DNA of 64,000 bases, taken from the NCBI RefSeq assembly GCF_900114375.1, contig NZ_FOSV01000001.1, positions 364,600 through 428,599 of the forward strand, read 5' to 3'. The DNA is from Methylorubrum salsuginis. Lineage in GTDB: Bacteria; Pseudomonadota; Alphaproteobacteria; Rhizobiales; Beijerinckiaceae. The translations under genes and the position numbers were made by a program. Below the pieces are notes generated by a model. That model was given only the letters and a program-made list of their open reading frames with translations. It was not told where the DNA came from and made no database searches. Positions 1-10,590 of the stretch are shown piece after piece (the stretch's first letter is position 1; every line of letters starts with the position of its first letter).

Positions 1-160
1 AGCTGATCAGCGCGATGAAGGTCGAGACCATGAAGACGTCGCCATGGGCGAAGTTCACCATGCCGATGATGCCGAACACCATCGTGTAGCCGATGGCGAT
101 CAGGCCGTAGATCGAGCCCAGCGTCAGGCCGTTGATGAGCTGCTGTACGAACACGTCCAT
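1..160 (-). CDS. livH: Branched-chain amino acid ABC transporter permease (LivH-type), N-terminus only
   Basis: Reading leftward from an ATG at 158-160, 53 residues are visible before the window edge: MDVFVQQLINGLTLGS, then IYGLIAIGYTMVFGIIGM and NFAHGDVFM. This is the conserved start of LivH inner-membrane permeases, which with LivM, LivF and LivG import leucine, isoleucine, valine or related amides. The NFAHGD stretch at the end of the first hydrophobic helix is typical of the family. The gene is cut by the window, so the partner genes are not seen. A 281-bp gap separates it from the divergent chemoreceptor gene. Substrate cannot be judged from this fragment. Confidence 0.88.
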   Translation of the reverse strand, partial: MDVFVQQLINGLTLGSIYGLIAIGYTMVFGIIGMVNFAHGDVFMVSTFIALIS

Positions 161-441
161 GCGGCGGCGGTCTCGGGTCTCTCGTGACGGTGGCGCCCGG
201 CGCGTCGCCGGAAGGTGCGTCCCGGCGACAGCCGGACCCCGCGCAGGGCGCGAGCGTAGCGGCCGGAATCGCCTACGGGAAGGGCTGTCCTGCCGGTTCC
301 GCGTCGCGGCGCCTGATCATCGTCGCGGCAAATGCTGACAAAGGCGGCAAAGGTTATCCTGCGCCGGGCCTCCGTTAAGGGATCGAGAACCCTGCGACGA
401 CCAATCGTGCTGAATCAACACGCATCTCAGGAGACCGCGAC

Positions 442-2127
442 ATGGCCCGGCTTTCATCCATCCGTGGAAAGCTCGGAGCCTGTTTCGGGGTCATGGTCGC
501 CCTGGTGGCGGGGCTCGGGGCGCTCTCGCTCTGGGAGATGCGGCAGGTCCATGCCGCGGCGGAGGATCTGCGCGCGCAGCGCCTGCCCGTGACGCAGCGG
601 CTCGGCAAGATCCAGGTTCTCGTGCTGCGCCAGCGGGTCAACGGCGGGCGCCTCATCTCCGCGGACACGCCCAAGCTGCGCGACGAGGTCGCCGCGACGA
701 TCGCCAAGCGCGACGGCGAACTCGCCACGCTGCGGGCGGAGTACCTGAAGCAGCCCGCCACGGCTGAGGCCGCCGCCCTGTTCGGGGCCTTCGAGACGCA
801 GTGGCAGGCCTATACCGGCCTCCAGGCCGAGATCGCCGCCAAGGCTCAGGACGGCGACCTCGCCGGGGCGCAGCGCGTCTACAACACCACCATGTCCACC
901 GGCATCAGCGCGGTGCTGGGCGCGTTGCAGAAGCTCGTCGAACTCAACGAGGCCGAGGCGCGGCTGAGCGGTGAGGCGGCGGAAGCGGCCTACGAGAAGG
1001 CCGTCGTGCTCACGGCGTTGTTCGTCGGCCTCGCGAGCCTCGCGGCGATCGCGGCCGCCATCGGGCTCGGGCTGCATGTCGGCCGTCCCCTGCGCGCCAT
1101 GACGGCGACGATGGGGCGGCTGGCCGCGGGCGACGCCACCGTGGCGATCCCGGCGACAGGGCGCCGCGACGAGATCGGCGCCATGGCGGCGGCCGTGCAG
1201 GTGTTCAAGGACAACCTGATCCGCACCCGCGCGCTGGAGGAGGAGACCGCGCTCGCCCGCGCCGAGGCCGAGATGCAGCGTCGCGCCGCGACGCGGGCCA
1301 TGGCCGACGGTTTCGAGCGGGCGGTCGGCGGGCTGATCGGCGGCGTCGCCTCCGCGGCGGCCCAGCTCCAGGCGACCGCGCAGGGCATGGCCGGCACCGC
1401 CGACCAGACCGCCCGCCGCTCGCTCGCGGTCGCGGCCGCCGCCGAGGAGGCCGGGACCAACGTCACCACCGTGGCGGCGGCGGCCGAGGAACTCGGCTCG
1501 ACGGTGGGCGAGATCGGCCGTCAGGTCGACGGCTCGGCGGCGCTCGCCCAGGCCGCCGTGGGCGAAGCCGGCCGCAGCGCCGCCCTGGTGAAGGAGCTGA
1601 GCGGCGAGGTCGCCCGCGTCGGCGACATCGTCACGATGATCTCGGCCATCGCCGGCCAGACCAATCTGCTCGCGCTCAACGCCACGATCGAGGCGGCGCG
1701 TGCCGGAGAGGCGGGCCGGGGCTTCGCGGTGGTCGCGGCGGAGGTGAAGGAGCTGGCGAACCAGACCGCGCGGGCCACCGGCGAGATCACCGACCAGATC
1801 GGCCGCATCCAGGCCTCGACCGGTCAGGCGGTCTCGTCCATCGACGGCATCGCCGGGCGCATCCGCGAGATCAGCGGCATGGCGACCGGCATCGCGGCAG
1901 CGGTGGAGGAGCAGGGCGCGGCGACCCAGGAGATCGCCCGCAACGTCGCCCAGGCCGCCCTCGGCACGGCGGAAGTCACCGGCAACGTCGCGGGCGTGGC
2001 GTCGGCTGCGGAGGAGACGGGGGCGGCGGCCACCCAGGTGCTCGCCTGCGCCACCGAGCTGTCGCGCCAATCCGAGCGGCTCGGCAGCGAGGTCGATCGC
2101 TTCCTGGCGGGCGTGCGGGCGGCTTGA
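442..2127 (+). CDS. Methyl-accepting chemotaxis protein
   Basis: A 561-residue membrane chemoreceptor. Order: short cytoplasmic N-terminus, TM1 at about 11-33, a helical periplasmic sensor of about 150 residues (four-helix-bundle type), TM2 at about 187-212, HAMP at about 213-266, then a long cytoplasmic coiled coil. The signalling tip lies near residues 400-445 with the family signature [18 protein letters not shown] followed by GRGFAVVA and EVKELANQT. It would pass ligand binding to CheA/CheW. No C-terminal CheR/CheB pentapeptide is seen. It lies directly upstream of a dicarboxylate/amino-acid uptake block, so such ligands are possible, but that is inference from position only. A paralogue of the same architecture lies at 13373-15052. 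Confidence 0.95.
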   Translation: MARLSSIRGKLGACFGVMVALVAGLGALSLWEMRQVHAAAEDLRAQRLPVTQRLGKIQVLVLRQRVNGGRLISADTPKLRDEVAATIAKRDGELATLRAEYLKQPATAEAAALFGAFETQWQAYTGLQAEIAAKAQDGDLAGAQRVYNTTMSTGISAVLGALQKLVELNEAEARLSGEAAEAAYEKAVVLTALFVGLASLAAIAAAIGLGLHVGRPLRAMTATMGRLAAGDATVAIPATGRRDEIGAMAAAVQVFKDNLIRTRALEEETALARAEAEMQRRAATRAMADGFERAVGGLIGGVASAAAQLQATAQGMAGTADQTARRSLAVAAAAEEAGTNVTTVAAAAEELGSTVGEIGRQVDGSAALAQAAVGEAGRSAALVKELSGEVARVGDIVTMISAIAGQTNLLALNATIEAARAGEAGRGFAVVAAEVKELANQTARATGEITDQIGRIQASTGQAVSSIDGIAGRIREISGMATGIAAAVEEQGAATQEIARNVAQAALGTAEVTGNVAGVASAAEETGAAATQVLACATELSRQSERLGSEVDRFLAGVRAA

Positions 2128-2132
2128 TCCGT

Positions 2133-2155
2133 GAGGCGGGCGTAACGTCCGCCTC
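2133..2155 (+). terminator. Stem-loop after the chemoreceptor gene
   Basis: GAGGCGGGCG, loop TAA, CGTCCGCCTC forms a 10-bp stem (one G-T pair) starting 6 bp after the chemoreceptor stop. There is no T-run, so it may be a weak terminator or an mRNA 3'-end stabiliser. Confidence 0.45.
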
Positions 2156-2280
2156 CCTCCGTCCCCGATTGTTGAGGGGCCCGGCGCTAGAGCGCGCTTG
2201 CGTCTGGCCTCGTTCCTGCTCCACTGCTGATCCACGAGGAGCCGGCCGCATTCGACAAGGCCGGCCCGTGGAGAGGCCCG

Positions 2281-3570
2281 ATGAAGTCCACCCGGCTGAC
2301 GACGCTGATCTTTGCCGGGATGGTGCTCGGTATCCTCGTCGGCTACGTCTGCAGCATCACCTGGCCCGACCCGCAGACCGCCAAGGAGATCGCCGGCTAC
2401 ATCGCCCTGATCTCGGACATCTTCCTGCGGCTGATCAAGATGATCATCGCGCCGCTGGTGTTCTCGACGCTCGTCGTCGGCATCGCGCATATGGGCGATA
2501 CGGCCTCCGTCGGGCGCGTCGGCGGCAAGGCGCTGCTGTGGTTTCTCGGCGCCTCGTTCTGTTCGCTGGCGCTCGGGCTCGTCCTCGTCAACCTGCTCGG
2601 GCCCGGCCACAACCTGAACCTGCCGCTGCCCGATACGGGGGCCGGCACCGGGATCAAGACCGCCTCGCTCTCGCTCAAGGATTTCGTCACCCACCTCGTG
2701 CCGAAGAGCGCCGTCGAGGCGATGGCCAACAACGAGATCCTGCAGATCGTCGTGTTCTCGATCTTCTTCGGCGTCGCCCTCGCCGCGCTCGGTGAGAAGG
2801 GCAAGGCCCTGGCCCACGGCGTCGAGCAGCTCGCCGAGGTGATGCTGAAGGTCACCGGCTACGTGATGAACTTCGCCCCGCTCGCGGTGTTCGCGGCGGT
2901 GGCGGCGACGATCACCACGCAGGGCATCGGCGTGCTCGTCACCTACGGCACCTTCCTGGTCGAGTTCTACCTGAGCCTGTCGGTGCTGTGGCTGATGCTG
3001 CTGGCAGCCGGCGCGCTGCTCGTCGGGGTCGGCGGCCTCAAGCGGCTGATCGACCTGATCAAGGAGCCGTTCGTGCTCGCCTTCTCGACCGCGTCGAGCG
3101 AGGCGGCCTATCCGAAGACGCTGGCCAACCTCGAAAAGTTCGGCGTGCCCAACCGCATCACCTCGTTCGTGCTGCCGATGGGCTACTCGTTCAACCTCGA
3201 CGGCTCGATGATGTACTGCACCTTCGCGGTCCTGTTCATCGCCCAGGCCTACGACATCCCCCTCACCTGGGGGCAGCAGCTCACCATGCTGTTCCTCTTG
3301 ATGGTGACCTCGAAGGGCATGGCCGGCGTGCCGCGCGCCTCGCTGGTGGTGATCTCGGCCACATTGGCCCAGTTCAACATCCCGGAAGCGGGCCTCCTGC
3401 TCATCATCGGCATCGACCAGTTCCTCGACATGGGCCGCTCGGCCACGAACGTGCTCGGCAACAGCATCGCCACGGTGGCGGTGGCCAAGTGGGAGGGCCA
3501 GCTCAGCGAGACCGACCAGAGCCTCGACCGGGAGATCGCCGCCGCCCCCGCGCCGTCCGCCGCCGAGTAG
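2281..3570 (+). CDS. Dicarboxylate/amino acid:cation symporter (DAACS family, DctA/GltP-like)
   Basis: A 429-residue inner-membrane symporter, full length for the family. Hydrophobic helices run through the protein. The re-entrant substrate/cation region is recognisable: FSTASSEAAYPKTL (serine-rich hairpin HP1), then MGYSFNLDGSMMY (TM7 NMDGT-equivalent) and the C-terminal GIDQFLDMGRSATNVLGN. The last motif has an Asp and an Arg at the positions that contact the amino/carboxyl groups in GltP/DctA-type carriers. It probably imports aspartate, glutamate or C4-dicarboxylates with H+ or Na+. It is followed 12 bp later by a periplasmic binding protein and then aspartase, which favours aspartate as substrate (inference). 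Confidence 0.93.
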   Translation: MKSTRLTTLIFAGMVLGILVGYVCSITWPDPQTAKEIAGYIALISDIFLRLIKMIIAPLVFSTLVVGIAHMGDTASVGRVGGKALLWFLGASFCSLALGLVLVNLLGPGHNLNLPLPDTGAGTGIKTASLSLKDFVTHLVPKSAVEAMANNEILQIVVFSIFFGVALAALGEKGKALAHGVEQLAEVMLKVTGYVMNFAPLAVFAAVAATITTQGIGVLVTYGTFLVEFYLSLSVLWLMLLAAGALLVGVGGLKRLIDLIKEPFVLAFSTASSEAAYPKTLANLEKFGVPNRITSFVLPMGYSFNLDGSMMYCTFAVLFIAQAYDIPLTWGQQLTMLFLLMVTSKGMAGVPRASLVVISATLAQFNIPEAGLLLIIGIDQFLDMGRSATNVLGNSIATVAVAKWEGQLSETDQSLDREIAAAPAPSAAE

Positions 3571-3582
3571 AGGCTTTCCGCG

Positions 3583-4467
3583 ATGCGCGCCCGGATCGCC
3601 CTCCTGCTGACGCTCGCGCTGGCCGCCGCCCCGGCCGCCGCGCTCGACCTCGTCCTGACCGGCACGATCCGCAAGGCCGCGGAATCCGGCGAGGTGGTGA
3701 TCGGCTATCGCACCAGCTCGGTGCCGTTCTCGTTCGAGGAGCGGGGGGCCCCGGTCGGCTACGCGATCGACCTGTGCCGGGAGGTCGTCGAGGACATCGG
3801 CCGGGCGACCGGGCGGAACGTCCGCATCCGCTTCGAGCCCGTGACCTCGGCCGACCGCTTCGACGCGCTGAGTACGGACCGGATCGACCTCGAATGCGGC
3901 TCGACCACCACCAACGCCGAGCGGCGCAAGCGCGTGGCCTTCTCCCCCGTCACCTATTTCAGCGCGACGAAGCTCTTGGTGAAGCGCGATTCCGGCATCC
4001 GGTCCTATCGCGACCTCGGGGGCAAGCGCGTCGTCGTGACGGCCGGCACCACCAACGAGGCGGCGTTGCGCACCATGCTGGCCAAGGCGGCGATCACCGC
4101 CGAGATCCTCGTGGCCAAGGACCACGCCGAGTCCTTCGCCATGGTGCGGGACGGGCGGGCGGACGCCTTCGCCACCGACGACGTGCTGCTCTACGGCCTC
4201 AAGGCCGCCGCCGGCGCCGAGGGCGCGGCCTTCACGGTGCTGCCGGAAAAGCTCTCGTTCGAGCCCTACGCCATCGCCTTCCGCAAGGACGACCCGGCGC
4301 TCGCGGCGTTGGTCACCGCCACCTTCCAGCGGCTGGCCGAATCGCGCGAGCTGCGCTGGACCTACGACAAGTGGTTCCTCAAGCGGCTGCCCAACGGCGA
4401 GCGCCTCGACATCCCGATGTCGGACGAACTCCGCACCAGCTTCGCGGTGCTGGGCTTGCAGGACTGA
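3583..4467 (+). CDS. Amino acid ABC transporter substrate-binding protein (family 3)
   Basis: A 294-residue exported solute-binding protein. A cleavable signal peptide is visible (MRARIALLLTLALAAAPAAA). The mature part begins with the family-3 pattern: GEVVIGYRTSSVPFSF, GYAIDLCREV, then DLECGSTTTNAERRKRVAFS, the usual ligand-pocket segment of glutamate/aspartate-binding proteins such as GltI. No ABC permease or ATPase gene is adjacent. It sits between a DAACS symporter and aspartase, so it either serves a transporter encoded elsewhere or feeds a sensor. The compact spacing (12 bp from the symporter, 36 bp to aspA) suggests one transcript. Confidence 0.9.
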   Translation: MRARIALLLTLALAAAPAAALDLVLTGTIRKAAESGEVVIGYRTSSVPFSFEERGAPVGYAIDLCREVVEDIGRATGRNVRIRFEPVTSADRFDALSTDRIDLECGSTTTNAERRKRVAFSPVTYFSATKLLVKRDSGIRSYRDLGGKRVVVTAGTTNEAALRTMLAKAAITAEILVAKDHAESFAMVRDGRADAFATDDVLLYGLKAAAGAEGAAFTVLPEKLSFEPYAIAFRKDDPALAALVTATFQRLAESRELRWTYDKWFLKRLPNGERLDIPMSDELRTSFAVLGLQD

Positions 4468-4503
4468 ACAAGACCATCGGCAAGATCACCGGGGGGAGAC
4501 GAC

Positions 4504-6075
<1,572 letters not shown>

Positions 6076-6082
6076 GCCCGCC

Positions 6083-7405
6083 CTACCCCGCGGTCACGTC
6101 CATCGGTTCCGCCCCGTCCAGCACCCGCCGCGCCCGCTCCCGGTCGAGATCGCCCTCCCAGGCGGCGACGACGACGGTAGCGACGCAATTGCCGATCAGG
6201 TTGCCGAGCGCCCGGGCTATGCCGATGAACCAATCGACCGAGAGCACCAGCACGAGGCCGATGGCGGGGATCGCCGGCACCGCGTTGAGGGTCGCGGCCA
6301 GGATCACGATGGCCGAGCCCGGCACCCCGTGCGCGCCCTTGGAGGTGACGAGCGAGACGCCGAGCACCAGCATGAGGTCACCGAACGACAGCGGCATGTT
6401 GGTCGCCTGGGCGATGAAGACGACGGCGAGCGTCAGGTAGATCGAGAAGGCGTCGAGGTTGAACGAGTAGCCGGTCGGCACCACGAGGCCGACGGTGGAA
6501 TCCTTGATGCCGAGATGCACGAGCTTGCGCATGATCTGCGGCAGCACCGCATCCGAGGAGGCGGTGCCGAGCACGATGGTGAGTTCGGCCCTGAGATACC
6601 GCAGGAACTTCCACAGGCTGAGGCCGGACAGCCGCATCACCGCGCCGAGCACTCCGAACACGAACAGCGCGACCGCGGCGTAGAACAGGGCCACCAGCGA
6701 CAGGAGCTGCGTCAGCGAGCCGATGCCGTAGCGGGCGACCGTGTAGGCGACCGCACCCATCACGCCGAGCGGGGCCACCCGCACGATCAGCCCCATCGCC
6801 TTGAACAGCACGGTCGAGAGCGCGTCGATCATGTCCGAGACCGCACGGCCCTTCTCGCCGCCGACGAGCGACAGGCTCGCCCCGAACAGCACGGCGAAGA
6901 ACAGCACCTGCAGCACGTCGTTGCGGGCGAGCGCGTCGAAGGCGGTCTTGGGGATCACGTCGAGCAGGAAGGCCGAGATGCCCCCGCCCTGAAGCTTCTG
7001 GGCGTTGTCGACGGTTTGGCCGAGCGCCTTGGCGTCGAGGCTCGCGACATCGACGTTCATGCCGTGGCCGGGTCCGACGATCCAGGCCAGCACGAGGCCG
7101 AGCACGAGGGCGACCGTGGTCATGGTCTCGAAGTAGACCAGCGCCTTCACGCCCACCCGCCCGACCTTCTTCAGGTCGCCGGCGCCTGCGATGCCGTGGA
7201 CGACGACGCAGAACACGATCGGCGCCACGATCATCGAGATCAGCTTGAGGAAGGCGTCGCTCAACACCTTCAGGCCCTTGGCGAAGTCGGGTGCCATGAG
7301 CCCGAGCAGAATGCCCATGAGCAGCCCCGCGATCACCTGCGCGAACAGCGACTTGTGGAGCGGCGTGCGCGCGGCCGGCTGCGATGCCGCGGTGGTGGTC
7401 GTCAT
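6083..7405 (-). CDS. Dicarboxylate/amino acid:cation symporter (DctA/GltT-like)
   Basis: A 440-residue DAACS-family carrier, second copy in the window and convergent with aspA (7 bp between stop codons). Motifs include ELTIVLGTASSDAVLPQ (HP1 region), PTGYSFNLDAFSIYLTLA (TM7), SKGAHGVPGSAIVILA (HP2) and SVDWFIGIARALGNLIGN. The TM8 Asp is kept (VDWF), and the residue block IARALGN has Ala-Arg at the substrate-recognition turn, unlike GRSATN of the copy at 2281-3570, so substrate preference probably differs. Its ATG at 7403-7405 lies 52 bp downstream of the stop of the GntP permease, so the two genes may be co-transcribed. Confidence 0.93.
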   Translation of the reverse strand: MTTTTAASQPAARTPLHKSLFAQVIAGLLMGILLGLMAPDFAKGLKVLSDAFLKLISMIVAPIVFCVVVHGIAGAGDLKKVGRVGVKALVYFETMTTVALVLGLVLAWIVGPGHGMNVDVASLDAKALGQTVDNAQKLQGGGISAFLLDVIPKTAFDALARNDVLQVLFFAVLFGASLSLVGGEKGRAVSDMIDALSTVLFKAMGLIVRVAPLGVMGAVAYTVARYGIGSLTQLLSLVALFYAAVALFVFGVLGAVMRLSGLSLWKFLRYLRAELTIVLGTASSDAVLPQIMRKLVHLGIKDSTVGLVVPTGYSFNLDAFSIYLTLAVVFIAQATNMPLSFGDLMLVLGVSLVTSKGAHGVPGSAIVILAATLNAVPAIPAIGLVLVLSVDWFIGIARALGNLIGNCVATVVVAAWEGDLDRERARRVLDGAEPMDVTAG

Positions 7406-7457
7406 CGGTTCAGCCCCTTACGTCCCGGCTCGGGCAGCAAGGGCGGTGCCATCGGGC

Positions 7458-8849
7458 TCACACCAAGCCGGTGAGGTAGTAGACCCCGATCACGAAGAAG
7501 ACGGCCAGCGTCTTGATGACGGTGATGGCGAAAATATCGCCGTAGGACTGGCGGTGCGTCAGGCCGGTGACGGCGAGCAGCGTGATGACCGCGCCGTTGT
7601 GGGGCAGCGTGTCCATGCCGCCGCTGGCCATGGAGGCGATCCGGTGCATCACCTCCAGCGGGATGCCCGCCGCCTGCGCCGCCTCGACGAAGCGGCCGGA
7701 CAGCGCGCCGAGCGCGATCGACAGCCCGCCCGAGGCCGAGCCGGTGACGCCGGCCAGCACGTTGACGGTCACCGCCTCGTTGATCAGCGGGTTCGGGATC
7801 GCCGAGAGCGCGTCCGAGATCGTCTTGAAGCCCGGCAGCGCGGCGATGACGGCGCCGAAGCCGTATTCGGTGGCGGTGTTCATGCCGGCAAGCAGCGAGC
7901 CGGCCACCGCCGCCTTCGAGCCCTCGACGAAGCGGGGCGCGAGGTTGCGAAAACCCAAAAGAACGGTCGCGAGGATGCCGAGCAGCAGCGCGCCCTCCAC
8001 CGCCCAGATCGCCGCCACCGCCTTGACCGATACGGTGACCGGATGGGCGGCCATCTCCGGGGTCAGCGCCGCGCTCGCGGTCTCGCCGTAGGCCGACGTG
8101 ATCCAGCCGAGCAGGAGCTTGTTGCCGACACCGACGATAAGGAGCGGCAGGATCGCCACCAGCGGATGGATGACGACTCGGTCTTCCACCGCCTGCGGCT
8201 CGTTGGCATGGCCCTCGCCGTAGCCCTCGTCGCCGGCCCGGCGGCGGCGCCATTCGAGATAGGCGATGCCGAGCCCGAACACGAAGAGTGCACCGACGAT
8301 GCCGAGCACCGGGGCGGCGTAGGCGTCGGTCTTGAAGAAGGAGGCCGGGATGATGTTCTGGATTTGCGGCGTGCCCGGCAGGGTGTCCATGGTGAAGGTG
8401 AAGGCGCCGAGGGCGATCGTGCCGGGGATCAGGCGCTTGGGAATATCTGAGCGCCGAAACAGCTCGGCGGCGAAGGGATAGACCGCGAACACCGCCACGA
8501 ACAGCGAGACGCCGCCATAGGTCAGGATCGCGCCGACCAGCACGATGGCGACGATCGCCCTGCCCTCCCCGAGCAGCCCCGTCACCGCGCCGACGATGGA
8601 GCGGGCGAAGCCCGAGATCTCCACGAGCTTGCCGAACACGGCGCCGAGCAGGAAGACCGGGAAATACAGCTTCAGGAAGCCGACGAGCTTCTCCATGAAC
8701 AGGCCGGAGAACAAGGTCGGCACCGCGGACGGATCGGTCAGCAGCACCGCGCCCATGGCGGCGACCGGCGCGAACAGGATCACCGAGAAGCCGCGATAGG
8801 CGATCCCCATCAGGAAGAAGAGCGCCGCGAGGCAGATCAGGAAGCTCAC
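7458..8849 (-). CDS. GntP-family permease (gluconate/organic acid:H+ symporter)
   Basis: A 463-residue polytopic membrane protein that reads as a GntP-type carrier. The C-terminal third carries MASGGMDTLPHNGAVITLLA followed by a Thr-His region, a pattern seen in GntP carriers and the related short-chain fatty acid transporters; the middle has EYGFGAVIAALPGF. At least 11 hydrophobic helices can be counted by eye. Family members import gluconate, lactate, hydroxybutyrate or other small organic acids by proton symport. Its neighbours (two DAACS carriers and aspartase) suggest a C4-acid or related substrate, which is inference. The ATG at 8847-8849 is the first plausible start and places a hydrophobic helix right at the N-terminus. 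Confidence 0.88.
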   Translation of the reverse strand: MSFLICLAALFFLMGIAYRGFSVILFAPVAAMGAVLLTDPSAVPTLFSGLFMEKLVGFLKLYFPVFLLGAVFGKLVEISGFARSIVGAVTGLLGEGRAIVAIVLVGAILTYGGVSLFVAVFAVYPFAAELFRRSDIPKRLIPGTIALGAFTFTMDTLPGTPQIQNIIPASFFKTDAYAAPVLGIVGALFVFGLGIAYLEWRRRRAGDEGYGEGHANEPQAVEDRVVIHPLVAILPLLIVGVGNKLLLGWITSAYGETASAALTPEMAAHPVTVSVKAVAAIWAVEGALLLGILATVLLGFRNLAPRFVEGSKAAVAGSLLAGMNTATEYGFGAVIAALPGFKTISDALSAIPNPLINEAVTVNVLAGVTGSASGGLSIALGALSGRFVEAAQAAGIPLEVMHRIASMASGGMDTLPHNGAVITLLAVTGLTHRQSYGDIFAITVIKTLAVFFVIGVYYLTGLV

Positions 8850-8930
8850 GTCTCACATCCTCCGCGCCGACTCGCGGCCGTGCCGAGGATCAATCTGGAC
8901 GAAGCTCGGCCGTCTTCAACGGGGCGGCGG

Positions 8931-9422
8931 TTACAGGACCCGGTGCATCACCAAGGCATCGACCGGCCCGTGGACGGGATGGCGAAACACGCCCGGCAGT
9001 CGGCCGATCTCGCGCATGCCGAGGCCCGTCCAGAGCGCGACCGCGCGGGTGTTGGTCGCTACGACGATGTTGAACTGCATCATCGTGAACCGTAAGCCCC
9101 GCGCCGTCTCGAACGAGTGCAGCCCCATGGCCCGCGCGACGCCCCGGCCCAGCGCCTTCGGATGCGTCGCGTAGGCACCATTGGCGACGTGATCGCCCGC
9201 CCCGAGCTGGTTGGCGCGGAGGTAGTAGGAGCCGACCACGTCCGCCCCGTCCAGCGCGACGTGGACGTGGTGGCCGGGCGCGAACCAGTAGGCCAGCGCC
9301 TGCGCCCGGTCCCAATCGCGGGGCAGCGCGAAGGCCTCGCCGGCCCGCAGGATCGGCTCGAGGATCACCCAGATCGCGTCGTGGTCGGTGGGCTCGGCGG
9401 AGCGGATGGTGAGGTCGGTCAT
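8931..9422 (-). CDS. GNAT-family N-acetyltransferase
   Basis: A 163-residue acetyl-CoA-dependent acyltransferase. The start MTDLTIRSAEPTDHDAIW is typical of the beta1-alpha1 region of GNAT enzymes. The acetyl-CoA loop region is GRGVARAMGLHSFETARG, with the expected Q/RGxGxA-like motif, and the end carries NTRAVALWTGLGMREIGRLP, the usual beta6-beta7 signature. The substrate cannot be told. An in-frame upstream ATG at 9458 would add 12 basic residues (MPKRPRRRQACP); the inner start was preferred because the fold begins there. No strong ribosome site decides it. Confidence 0.85.
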   Translation of the reverse strand: MTDLTIRSAEPTDHDAIWVILEPILRAGEAFALPRDWDRAQALAYWFAPGHHVHVALDGADVVGSYYLRANQLGAGDHVANGAYATHPKALGRGVARAMGLHSFETARGLRFTMMQFNIVVATNTRAVALWTGLGMREIGRLPGVFRHPVHGPVDALVMHRVL

Positions 9423-9477
9423 GGGGCACGCTTGCCTGCGCCTGGGTCGCTTCGGCAAGCCCGTCTTCGGAGGTTCG

Positions 9478-9519
9478 TCGGGCGCGGCCCGACACCCGCC
9501 AAAGGGGTGACCCCTTTGG
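9478..9519. terminator. Two adjacent hairpins, the second of the CCAAAGG...CCTTTGG type
   Basis: TCGGGC-GCG-GCCCGA at 9478-9492 is followed by CCAAAGGGG-TGA-CCCCTTTGG at 9499-9519. They lie just downstream of the leftward DUF3750 gene. The second hairpin is built like the CCAAAGGAC palindrome at 34732-34751, so this looks like a recurrent intergenic terminator-like element of this genome. Confidence 0.55.
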
Positions 9520-9527
9520 AAACCCGG

Positions 9528-10370
9528 TCAGCCGGAGACCGGATCGATCTTGCCCGCTGGCTCCGGACGGGCGGTGTCGTTCCCGCCCGGCGTGAGGGCG
9601 ATCCGCCCCCAGCCCGGCAGCTTCAGCGCCGGACGGCGCCAGTCGAGGCCGGCGACCGCGCCGAGGAGGTTGATCTCGAAGCCGTCGACCCAGCCGATCG
9701 TCAGTCCGGCATAGCCCTGGAGCGACAGGCGCAGGCCCGTGTGGCTCGGGGTGACTTCCAGGAAACGGCCCGGCGGGGTCCAGTCCTTGCCCAGCGCGGT
9801 CGGCGGCAGCGGCACGTCGTTGTCGGGAATCGCCGCGACGACGTGGGCCGCGAAGGTGTTCGAGTTCGGCCCCGGCCACGCCCGGTACGAGCCGAGGCTG
9901 CGGTGCGGATAATCGGCCACCGCGGCGCGGATCGCCGGGATCGCGCGGGCCGCCGCCTCTCCGTCGAGGGCGAGCACGAGTTCCGGGTCGTTGCCGAACC
10001 AGCGCCCGTCCGGGGCGTAGGCGTCCTTGCGCACCGGTTGGCCCCAGCCGACCACGTCGTAGCGGGTATAGCGGGGCGCGCCGGCCTCCTTCGTCACCAC
10101 CCAGCTGTGATGGGCGAAGATGCCCCGCCAGCGCCCGACCCGGGCGGCGTAGACCCGCACCGTCGCCTCCGGCGCGGCGGCAGCCGGCGGCAGGAGGCCC
10201 GCGCTCGACCAATCGGCGGAGGACCAGCTCTCGGCGCGCCCGCCCCTCGCGCTCCACCACAGGGCATGGGTCGCGAGCGGCAGCAGGAAGGCCAGCACGA
10301 GGACGAGGAGGAGGGTGAGGCTGGCGAGGCGAAGGCTCGCCAAGAGGGTGGTGGCGTGGGCGGCGGTCAT
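9528..10370 (-). CDS. DUF3750 domain-containing membrane-anchored protein
   Basis: A 280-residue protein of unknown function. One hydrophobic helix near residues 10-32 (LRLASLTLLLVLVLAFLLPL) should anchor it, with the rest outside the cytoplasm. The body matches my memory of DUF3750: WRGIFAHHSWVVTKE, YDVVGWGQPVRKDAY and a GSYRAWPGPNSNTFAAHVVA stretch. The His, Cys-free core and NSNTF turn recall NlpC/P60-like folds, but that is only a guess. Start at 10368-10370 was chosen because it places the TM helix at the N-terminus; an upstream ATG at 10400 would add 10 residues. It stands alone, upstream of the GNAT gene. Confidence 0.8.
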   Translation of the reverse strand: MTAAHATTLLASLRLASLTLLLVLVLAFLLPLATHALWWSARGGRAESWSSADWSSAGLLPPAAAAPEATVRVYAARVGRWRGIFAHHSWVVTKEAGAPRYTRYDVVGWGQPVRKDAYAPDGRWFGNDPELVLALDGEAAARAIPAIRAAVADYPHRSLGSYRAWPGPNSNTFAAHVVAAIPDNDVPLPPTALGKDWTPPGRFLEVTPSHTGLRLSLQGYAGLTIGWVDGFEINLLGAVAGLDWRRPALKLPGWGRIALTPGGNDTARPEPAGKIDPVSG

Positions 10371-10538
10371 CGGCAGACCATGTTGCCGCGCGCCGGCCAC
10401 GGTTCAAGCGGCGCGGGGTCGCCTGCGGCCTTTGGCCGGCGCGTCTCCGTGAGCCCCGTGCGCGCCCGCACGCGGGGCGCGAGTGAGGTTTTACGGCAAC
10501 GCTTGCGCCCGCTCGCGACGCGGCGCCGACTCCACGCT

Positions 10539-10577
10539 TGTAACAGTATCACATCCACGCGATGAAACATTATAACG
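10539..10577 (+). promoter_or_regulatory. Two Zur-like boxes upstream of the TonB-dependent receptor
   Basis: TGTAACAGTATCACA (10539-10553) and TGAAACATTATAACG (10563-10577) match the remembered Zur pattern TGTTATAATATAACA at 11 and 10 of 15 positions. Their starts are 24 bp apart, which puts them on the same helix face roughly two turns apart. They sit immediately before the ribosome site GGTGGAGGTG and the ATG at 10591. This would allow zinc-dependent repression. The consensus is from memory and untested here. Confidence 0.4.
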
Positions 10578-10590
10578 TGGTGGAGGTGAG

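Noticed and set aside
454..4125. A 1,223-codon open frame on the minus strand over the chemoreceptor, symporter and binding-protein genes
   Set aside because: It is a GC-rich shadow of real genes on the other strand, with runs of Arg, Gly and Asp and no family resemblance. The same holds for the minus frame 46256-50239.
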